DNA of 29,546 nt from Silene noctiflora (lineage: Eukaryota; Streptophyta; Magnoliopsida; Caryophyllales; Caryophyllaceae), in contig VHZZ01000465.1 in NCBI GenBank assembly GCA_009801015.1, forward strand, positions 144,685-174,230, written 5' to 3'. A program made the translations under genes and the position numbers. Positions within the stretch are counted from its first letter, which is position 1; each line of letters begins with the position of its first letter. Below, piece after piece: positions 19,237 to 27,522 of the stretch. The notes under the pieces were generated by a model that worked only from the letters and a program-made list of their open reading frames with translations, had not been told where the DNA came from and made no database searches.

Positions 19237-19551
19237 TTAAGGGTATGTTTGGATAGCAAAAATGGAGGAAAAGCGAGGGAAGGGGGAAAAGAGGGAAGGG
19301 AAAGGGAGAGGAGGGAAGGAGAGGGCAAATGGGGTGCGGGCGTTTCGATACAATTTCCCTCTGAATCTTACCTATTGTGGAGATATTTTGATTTGTCTTG
19401 GGTAGGAGAGAAAATTGATACCTTTAAATCTTTTCTCCTTCATTTCCCTCTACCCCTATTTGTTATTTAAACAATGGATTTTAAGGCCCTATTCTTCCTC
19501 CATTTCATTTTCCTCCAAATCTCTCAATCCAAAGTTCCAAACACTCCCTAA
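19237..19551. mobile_element. hAT-like MITE with purine-rich interior
   Basis: The left end TTTAAGGGTATGTTTGGATAG pairs with the right end CTTTGGA.. inverted (CCAAAGTTCCAAACACTCCC). The interior near the left end is a GGGAAGGGGGAAAAGAGG-type purine tract (19258-19330), mirrored by CCTCCATTT and TTCCCTCT pyrimidine tracts on the right. The open frames here are accidental. Confidence 0.6.
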
Positions 19552-19726
19552 GATACCAACACTGATGTCACTAACAAAAAGGCTATTCTCACAAGAATTT
19601 CTCGCCCCTTGCGTTCAAGATAATTGATACGATTGCTAATAAATATGAGGCGTATTTTTTAATCGAACGTATAAATTACCTTGAATGACAAGAGTAATAC
19701 TATTAAGTCATCTACATCTCTACGGC

Positions 19727-20096
19727 TAAACCTTGCAAAAGCAACTCGACTAAAAAAGGCTGATCTCAGACCCGAAATTGACCTGAATTACATCACCCGA
19801 ATGTGACCCGATTTGACCTGAACATGACCCGAGTTTTCTTGACCCATAAATGACCCCACCTGAATATGACTCGATCCGAAAGCACTAAACCCGAAAATGA
19901 CCTCACAAAACATAACTCTAACTGAACCGAAAAAGCTTGAAAAGACTTTCTCTCTTATTCAACGACCCAACCCGAAACAACCTGACCCGCTTGACTCAAA
20001 CAGACCCGACCAACAAACCCAAAATACGAAATGACCTAGCCTGACCCGAACTATTCCGACCCAAACCCGACCCAATTGATCCGTTTGCCAGGTTTA
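19727..20096. mobile_element. GACCCGAA-type TIR element at the satellite edge
   Basis: The left end TAAACCTTGCAAAAGC pairs with the right end GTTTGCCAGGTTTA. The interior is a degenerate run of GACCCGAA and GACCTGAA units. Its right end coincides with the first satellite base, so the array boundary is at this element. Confidence 0.7.
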
Positions 20097-20097
20097 C

Positions 20098-20857
20098 TGA
20101 AATTGAATAGGGTAACTTTTAAAGCGACAACGGACACGTGGTAGAAAAACTGAGGAAAAAAGAAACATGGCAAAGTACACCCTCTCGAACGGCTTAAATT
20201 GACGTGTATAATACACAGTTTTTGTGATTCTAAGGTCCCGAAACAAAAATGTCCGTAAATCACAGAGATGGTTTCTCGGGTCAATTAAAGCGATCTCACA
20301 TATTTTTAGGAGCAACAGAGTACATTTGAAGCTACCGGTGTGCAGTAAATCACTCTTGGAGGAAAATCAGATACTCGTTAAAAAAAGTTAATAGTTAATT
20401 CTTGTTATTTTGGTTTAAAATCGAATAGGATGAGCCTGAAACGACTTTGGACACGTGGTTGAAAAACCGAAGAAAAATAAACACAACCTGGTACGGCCTC
20501 CCGAATGGCTAAAATTGAAGTGTAATACACAGTTTCAGGATTCTAGGGTCCCGAAAAAAAATGTCCGTAAATCACACGAACGGTTTCTCAGGGCAGAAAA
20601 GCGGCCTCACAAATTTTAAGGAGCAACAAAGAACTTTTGAGTTTGTCGGTGTATGATAAACCAGTCTCTTGCGATAATTGGATACTCGTTAAAAATGGTT
20701 TAATACTTGTTATTGGGCTGAAATTGAATAGGGTAACTCCTAAAGCAATCCCGGACATGTGATAGCAAAAACTGGGAGAAAAAGAAACATGGTCCGGTAC
20801 GGCCTACTCGAAGGCTCAAATTGAAGTGTATAATACACGGTTTTTGTGATTTTAGGA
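20098..20857. repeat. Satellite array, older subfamily (a-b-c monomers)
   Basis: Tandem monomers of about 311 bp, using GACACGTGG as landmark at 20133, 20450 and 20754 (the last mutated to GACATGTGA). Each monomer reads, in order: GACACGTGG, GAGAAAAAGAAACA, CGGCCTCCCGAACGGC, AAATTGAAGTGTATAATACAC, GTCCGTAAATCAC, AAAGCGG, GGAGCAAC, GCGATAAACCAG and ACTCGTTAAAAATG. The three monomers here are types a, b and c of a higher-order repeat. Confidence 0.9.
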
Positions 20858-21385
20858 GCAAGTTGAGCACCCAACAATATTTTTGAGAGTGACAAGGTGG
20901 TTCAGGCAGAAGTTATTTTCTAGTCCACTAAAAAGAAGCGGCTATCATCCAACTCCGCCCAGGTTAGTATGATGTCTGCGGTCGATTTTCAGTTTACTGC
21001 GATAAGCGAAAGGAAGATCAAGAATTGTAGAGGTAAGGAGGGACACAAAGAAAAGTTTATCGGAAGACAAGTGCCCCATGCTGCTGTTCATCGGAAGAGA
21101 AGATCTTTTGTTTTCGTCGATTTTTCTCTTTCTCTTTGCAAGTACACAAAGGAAGTTCCAGTGGCTATGAGGACTAAACGAAAGGAGGCAGACCCAGTCT
21201 ACTTTGGCGATTTATACCATCCTTCCTACAAGAAATGTCATCTTAATCTTAATGTTTTTCTTCATTCTCATGTACTCTTAGTTCGGTTAGTTGGTTTTCT
21301 AGTAGTTTAAAGGACTCCGGTATCCCGGGGTTTGTACTGTAATTAACTCTCTTTTATTTTAATCACAGTTCACGTTTGTCAAAAA
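20858..21385 (+). mobile_element. Poly(A)-ended insertion in the satellite (LINE tail or retrocopy)
   Basis: A ~528-bp block without satellite similarity sits between the first half of a c-type monomer (ending GTGATTTTAGG) and the second half of an a-type monomer. It ends TTTGTC followed by nine A. A 113-codon open frame (20969-21310) matches nothing I know. The poly(A) end and missing target duplication suggest a 5'-truncated LINE or processed copy inserted with loss of about 370 bp of satellite. The source is unidentified. Confidence 0.5.
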
Positions 21386-23822
21386 AAAATGGCCGTAAAT
21401 CACAGAGATGGGTTCTAGGGTCAAATAAAGCCGTCTCACATATTTTCAGGAGAAACGGAGTAATTTGAAGCTACCAGTGTGCGGTAAACCAATTATTTTG
21501 GGTTGAAATCGAATAAGGTGACTCCTGAAGCGACCCTGTACACGTGGTATAAAAATTGAGAGAAAAATAAACATGACCCGGTACGGCCTCCCGAACGGCT
21601 CAAATTAAAGTGTAATACACGGTTTCAGGTTTCTAAGGTCCCGGAACAAAAATGTCCATAAATCATAAAAACGATTTCTCAGGTCATACAAAGCGGCCTC
21701 ACAAATTTTAAGGAGCAACAAAGAACATTAGAATCTGCAGGTGAGCGATAAACTTTTAGGTCGAAAATTGGATACTCGTTAAAAATAGTTTAATACTTAC
21801 CATTTGGGCTGAAATTGAATTGTGCAACTCCTAAAGTCATCTCAGAAACCTAATAGAAAAATCGGGAGAAAAAAAAACATGGTCCAGTACGACCTGCTGA
21901 ACGACTTAAATTGAATTGTATAATACACGGTTTTCGTGATTTTAGAGTCTCAAAAAAATGTTCCGATAAAGCGGCCTCAGAAATTTAGAATAGAAACATA
22001 GGACATTTGAGTCTGTCGGTGTGTGATTAACTAGTAAACGGGAGGAAATCGGACATTCGTTAAAAATGGTTTAAGATTGTTATTTGGGGTTGAAATTGAA
22101 TATGGTAACTCCTAAAGCGACCCCGGACACGTGGTAGAATAACCGGGTTAAAAAGAAACATAACTCTGTAAGATCTCTCGAATGGCTCAAATTGAAATAT
22201 ATAATACACAGTTTTCGAGATTCTAAGGTCTCGAAACAAAATTGTCCGTAAATCATAGAGACCATTTCTCGGGTCAGACAAAGACGCTGCACAAATTTCG
22301 AGGAGCAACAGAATATATTTGAAGCTGCTGATGTGCGATAAAGCAGTCTCGGACAAAAAATTGATACTCGTTAAAAATAGTTTGATATTTCTTATTTTGG
22401 GCTAAAATAAAAAAGGGTACTTCCTGAAACGACCGCGAAGACGTTGGAGAAAAATCGGGAGAAAAAGAAACACGACCCGGTACGACTTCCTGAACAGATT
22501 AAATTGTAGTGTATAAATACACGGTTTTGTGATTCTAGGTTACCGGAACAAAAATGTCCGTAAATCACCCGAATGATTTCTCAGGTTATACAAAGAGGCC
22601 ACACAAATTTTAAGGAGCAACAAAGAACATTTGATTTTGCCGGTGTGCGATAAACCAGCCTCTTGCGAGAATTGACTACTCGTTAAAAAATGTTTAATAC
22701 TTGTTATTTGGACTAAAATTGAATAGACTAACTCCTAAGCGATCTTGGACACATGAAAGAAAAACCGGGAGAAAAAGAAACATGGTCCAGTACAGCCTGC
22801 TGAATGACTCAAATTGAAGTGTATATTACACGGCTTAAGGAATTTTAGAATGTTGGAAAAAATTGTTTGTGAATCATACATACAGTTTCTGGGATCAGAT
22901 AAAGCGGTCTCACGAATTTGAATATCAACTGAGGACACTTGATGTTGTCGGTGTGCTATACACCAGTCACGAGAGAAAATTGAAATTCGTTAAAAATGGT
23001 TTAATACTTTTTATTTGGTGTTGAAATTAATTAGGGTAACTTCTAATGGGACAACGGACATGTGGTAAAAAAAACGGGGGAAAAAGAAACACGGCGTAGT
23101 ATGGCCTCTCGAACGGCTTAAATTGAAGTATATAATACACAGTTTTTGGGATTCTAAGGTCCCGTAACAAAAAAAGTCCATAAATCACACAGATGGTTTT
23201 CGGGTCAGACAAAGCTTTCTCACAAATTCTGTGGAGCAACACTTTATATTTGAAACTGTCGGTGTGCGGTAAACTAGTCTTAGCCAAAAATCGATACGTG
23301 TTAAAAATAGTTAATATCTGTTATTTTTGGCTAAAATCAAATATGGTGATTCTGAAGTAAACCTGGGCACGTGATAGAAAAAACGAGAGAAAAATGAACA
23401 CGGCCCGGTATGGCCTCCCGAACGGCTCAAATTGAAGTGTAATACAAGGTTTCAGGATTCTAGGGTCCATGAACAAAAATGTCCGTAAATCGCACGAATG
23501 GTTTCTCAGGTCAGACAAAGCGGCCTCACAAATTTTAAGGAGCAACAAAGAACATTGAAGTGAATAATTGAAGTGTATAATTCACGGTTTCATGAATTTA
23601 AGGTCCCAGAAAAAAAAATACCTGTAAATCATACCAACGGTTTCTCGGTTCAGATAAAGCGCCCTTAAATTTTTTGAATAATTATATAGGAAACTTGAGG
23701 CCTGATGCAGTGTGCGATAAACTAGTAAACGGGCGGAAATAAGATATTCGTTAAAAATGTTTTAATACCTGTTATTTGGGGATAAAATTGAATATGGTAA
23801 CTCATAAAGCGACCCAGACGTA
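21386..23822. repeat. Satellite array, older subfamily continued (trimeric higher-order repeat)
   Basis: Landmark positions are 21539 (b), 21843 (c), 22126 (a), 22439 (b), 22748 (c), 23057 (a), 23367 (b), a deleted c near 23570, and the start of an a at 23816. Type b is marked by TTTTAAGGAGCAACAAAGAAC; its GAGCAAC falls at 21713, 22615 and 23540 (spacing 902 and 925). The c monomer at 21843 lost about 30 bp (ATGTTCCGATAAAGCGG), which explains the shorter first spacing. Confidence 0.9.
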
Positions 23823-24068
23823 GACCTGACAAAAGTAACCCGACACGATTGACCCGACCCCCGAAATGACCCGAAATACATCACTCGAATGTGACCCGAA
23901 AACCCGAACAGACCCGACCCAGTTACCCGAACCTGACCCGACGGACAAACCCGAAATAGACCCGAAACCCGAAATGACCCGAGTTGACCCGAATTAACCC
24001 GAAATCAATGAAAGACCCGAACTCATCTGACCCGAACTGGCCTGACCCGAACCCGACTCGTTGACCGG
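23823..24068. mobile_element. GACCCGAA-type element inside the satellite
   Basis: It begins TAGACCTGACAAAAGTAACC, a variant of the family TIR, and consists of GACCCGAA units. The right TIR is not recognisable. It replaces about 65 bp of a monomer between the GACACG landmark and AATTGAAGTG, so insertion or later rearrangement removed satellite sequence. The satellite subfamily changes across it. Confidence 0.65.
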
Positions 24069-26159
24069 AATTGAAGTGTATAATACACGGTTGTCGAGAT
24101 TCGAAGGTCTCGGAATATAATTCTCTGAAATTTACACAGAAGGTTCCACGGGCCAGACAAAGCGGTCACACAGAATTTGAGGAGCAACGAAGAACCATTG
24201 GGGGTGCCGGTATGGGATGAACCAGCATTCGTCGAACCTCGGATAATCATGGAAAATGAATTAATACTCGTTATTTGAGGTTAAAATCGAATAGGTAAAC
24301 TACTGAAATAACCTTGGACACGTGGTAGGAAAACCGGGAAAAAAAGAAACGTAGTCTGCTACGGCCTCCCGAACGACCCAAATTGAAGTGTAAATACACG
24401 GTTTTCGAGATTCGAAAGTCCCGGAACAAAATTCTTTGAAAATTACACACAAGGTTCCATGGGTAAGACAAAGCGGTCACACAAAATTTGAGGAGCAACG
24501 GAGAACATTTGGCGGTGCCGGTATATGATACACCAGCGTTCGTCGAACATCGGATAATCATAAAAAATGAATTAATACTCGTTATTTTGGGTTGAAATCG
24601 AATGTGTAACCTCCTGAAATGACGTTAGACACGTAGTAGAAAAACCGGGAGAAAAAGAAAAATAGTCTGGTAGGCCCTCCCGAACTGCTCAAATTGAATT
24701 GTATAATACACGGTTTTCGAGATTCGAAGGTCTCGGAATAAAATTCTCTGAAATTTACACCGAAGGTTCCACGGGTCAGACAAAGAGGTCAGACAAAATT
24801 TTAAGAGCAACGTAGAACATTTGAGGGTGCCGACATGGGATTAACCAGCATTCGCCGGAACTCGGATAATCATGAAAAATGAATTAGTACTCGTTATTTG
24901 GGTTGAAATCGAATGGGTAAACTCCTGAAATGACCTTGGACACGTTGTAGAAAAACCGGGAGAAAAGGAAAAGTAGTCTGGTACGACCTCCCGAAACGGC
25001 CCAAATTGAATTGTATAATACACGGTTTTCAAGATTCGAAGGTCCTGGAACAAAATTCTCTGAAAATCACACAGAAGGTTCCACGAGTCAGACAAAGCGG
25101 TCAGAAAAAATTTGAGGAGCAACATAGAACATTTGGAGGTGCCGGTATGGGATAAACCAACATTGGTCGACCCCCGGATAATCATGAAAAATGAATTAAT
25201 ACTCGTTATTTGGGGTTGAAATCGAATCGGTAAACTCCTGAAATTACCTTGGACACGTGGTAGAAAAACCGGGATAAAAACAAATGTAGTCTGGTGCGAC
25301 CTCACGAATGACCCAAATTGAAGTGTAATACACGGTTTTCGAGATTCGAAGGTCCCGTAACAAAATTCTCTGAAAATTACACAGAAGGTTTCTTGGGTCA
25401 AATAAAGCGGTCAAACAAAATTTGTGGTGGAACGGAGAACATTTGGCGGTGCCGGTATAGGATAAACCAGCATTCGTCGAACCTCGGATAATCATGAAAA
25501 ATGAATTAATACTCGTTATTTGGGGTTGAAATTGAATGGGTAAACTCCTGAAATGACCTTGGACACGTGGTAATAAAACCAAGAGAAAAAGAAAAGTAGT
25601 CTAATAGGCACTCCCGAACGGCCTAAATTGAAGTGCATAATACACGATTTTCGAGATTCCGTAACAAAATTGCCTGAAAATTACACAGATAATTCCACGG
25701 GTCAGATAAAGCGGTCACAAAATATTTGAGGAGCAACGGAGAACATTTGGGGGTGCCGACATGGGATAAACAAGCATTCGTCGAATCTCGGATAATCATG
25801 AAAAATGCATTAGTACTTGTTATTTGGGGTTAAAATCAAATAGGTAAACTCCTGAAATGACCTTTGACACGTGGTAGCAAAACCGGGAGAAAAAGAAACG
25901 TAATCTGGTACGACCTCCTGAACGACCCAAATTGAAGTGTATAATACACGGTTTTCGAGATTCGAAGGTCCCGAAATAGAATTCTCTGAAATTTACACAG
26001 AAGGTTCCACGGGTCAGACAAAGTGCTCACACAAAATTTAAGGAGCTATGGAGAACATTTGAAGGTGCCGATATATGATAAGCCAGCATTCGCCGGAACT
26101 CGGATAATCATGAAAAATGAATTATTACTCGTTATTTGGAGTTGAAATCGAATGGGTAA
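24069..26159. repeat. Satellite array, younger subfamily
   Basis: Landmarks GACACG at 24317, 24628, 24939, 25252, 25562 and 25866 (spacings 311, 311, 313, 310, 304). This subfamily differs from the left part by TTCTCTGAAAATTACACAGAAGG, GCGGTGCCGGTAT, CATTCGTCGAACCTCGGATA and TCATGAAAAATGAATTAATAC. Variants recur: A (GGTAGGAAAACCGGG), B (TAGACACGTAGTAG, GGTAGGCCC) and C (GACACGTTGTAG). Confidence 0.92.
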
Positions 26160-27522
26160 TGTAACACCCCCATACACCAAGGTGCCTTACCACGGCCACC
26201 CTAGATATAAAAGTGTTACTATTTCGGTTACCCGAGACAATGTTTTTCAAATAGACCATAAAGAAACGTACTTTAGATAAATAAGTTTAACTGATTACAA
26301 ACCAAACCAAAACTGTCTACAACAATACAAAAGTTCCAAAAGACAAGACAACTAAAGTAACAAAAGTTCAGGACACAGCGGAAGACTTCTAGACATCTCG
26401 TGGTGACACAACCCAGTTATTCCATACGCATCCATCTTATACCCGCTCAATAACTGCTCACCATCCCCGAATGGATTACCACAGTTTTTAAAACACTTAA
26501 ACGGGGTCAGTTACTCAATACATAAATCATGATACAAAGGTACAACACATAATTCACCAACTCTATCACATCTCCACACATCTGACTTCACACAAAAATG
26601 TGTAGCCCTGCCAGAATACCCATCGCAACAGGTATTCCATGCCGTCAGTGGGGGACCGCAACCGTACCCACCAAATCCCCGCTCATCCATTCTGGGCGAA
26701 AACCCAAGTTCCTTAATGTGCACATCTCCTTCTCTGGCGGGTTCCACAGAGGGCGAATCAAGGGCGTGACGTCACTCCCGCAAGTGACTCCACTCAGCCG
26801 AGGGCGCGCCTCGCGAACCACAGACAACGCATCCAATCACATTATACAACAACAATTACCAATACCATCAAGATCAACAATATTCACATATCAATCAGCC
26901 ATCAACCACCTTACAAAAATTTATACAATAACTGAGTAGGGAAACCTTACCTGAAATGCAATCACCAATAGCAATCAACGCAGCAGATCAAAAGTCTTCC
27001 TCTACGAAACCAACTCCTATAACCAACATACCATCAAGAAATCACTACTAGCCTACTAGGCCAAACAAAACCAAAACCCCAAAAACTACCCAATTAAGGT
27101 TTAACCAAAATTAACGGAACAACATAAAAATGGTACTAGGATCATACCCACAACGCTACGGACTCAACAGCGTAAAGAACCCTGAATTTCGACGACACAT
27201 GCTTTGTGATTTGATAGCAAGGGCGAAGAAAAAACAACAACGTATTTGAGTTCTCTCTGGAAAGGTTTTTAGAAAAAGTAAAAGTGATAAAGAAGCTGAC
27301 GGAAAAGTATAAATATCATTCACGCGTTGCTAACAAAACCCGACTGAAATAACCAGCAATACCAACTTACTCGATCGAGTGCCCCTTACTCGATCGAGTA
27401 CCACACGAACTCGATCGAGTACCCATCAGACAGACTACTGCTTCGAAACCACACTTACTTACTCGACAGAGTAAGCCTTACTCGATAGAGTACCCAACGG
27501 CACAGAAAACCGTATTATTACA
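26160..27522. mobile_element. Solo LTR (1363 bp) with GGTAA target duplication in the satellite
   Basis: It begins TGTAACACCCCCATACACC and ends CCGTATTATTACA, flanked by GGTAA at 26155-26159 and 27523-27527. Removing the LTR and one GGTAA makes the distance between the flanking GACAC landmarks (25866 and 27546) exactly 312 bp, one monomer. Ends of the form TGTAACACCCC and a length over 1.3 kb fit Ty3/gypsy chromovirus LTRs. TATAAATA at about 27309 is a plausible promoter if read on the + strand. Near the right end TACTCGATCGAGTA-type palindromes recur at about 27369-27422, with variants to 27492. No internal domain is present. Open frames inside are not genes. Confidence 0.88.

Noticed and set aside
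20969-21310. 113-codon open frame as a host gene
   Set aside because: It lies inside an insertion within satellite DNA, has no recognisable domain, and no promoter or neighbouring exon is seen; it is treated as part of a retroposed insert.
24841-25401. Long minus-strand open frame (186 codons), with similar frames in most satellite monomers (e.g. 27459-27791, 27856-28104)
   Set aside because: They recur because the monomers are similar. Monomer length (304-313 bp) is not a fixed multiple of three, frames break and restart, and no signal, domain or splice structure is seen.
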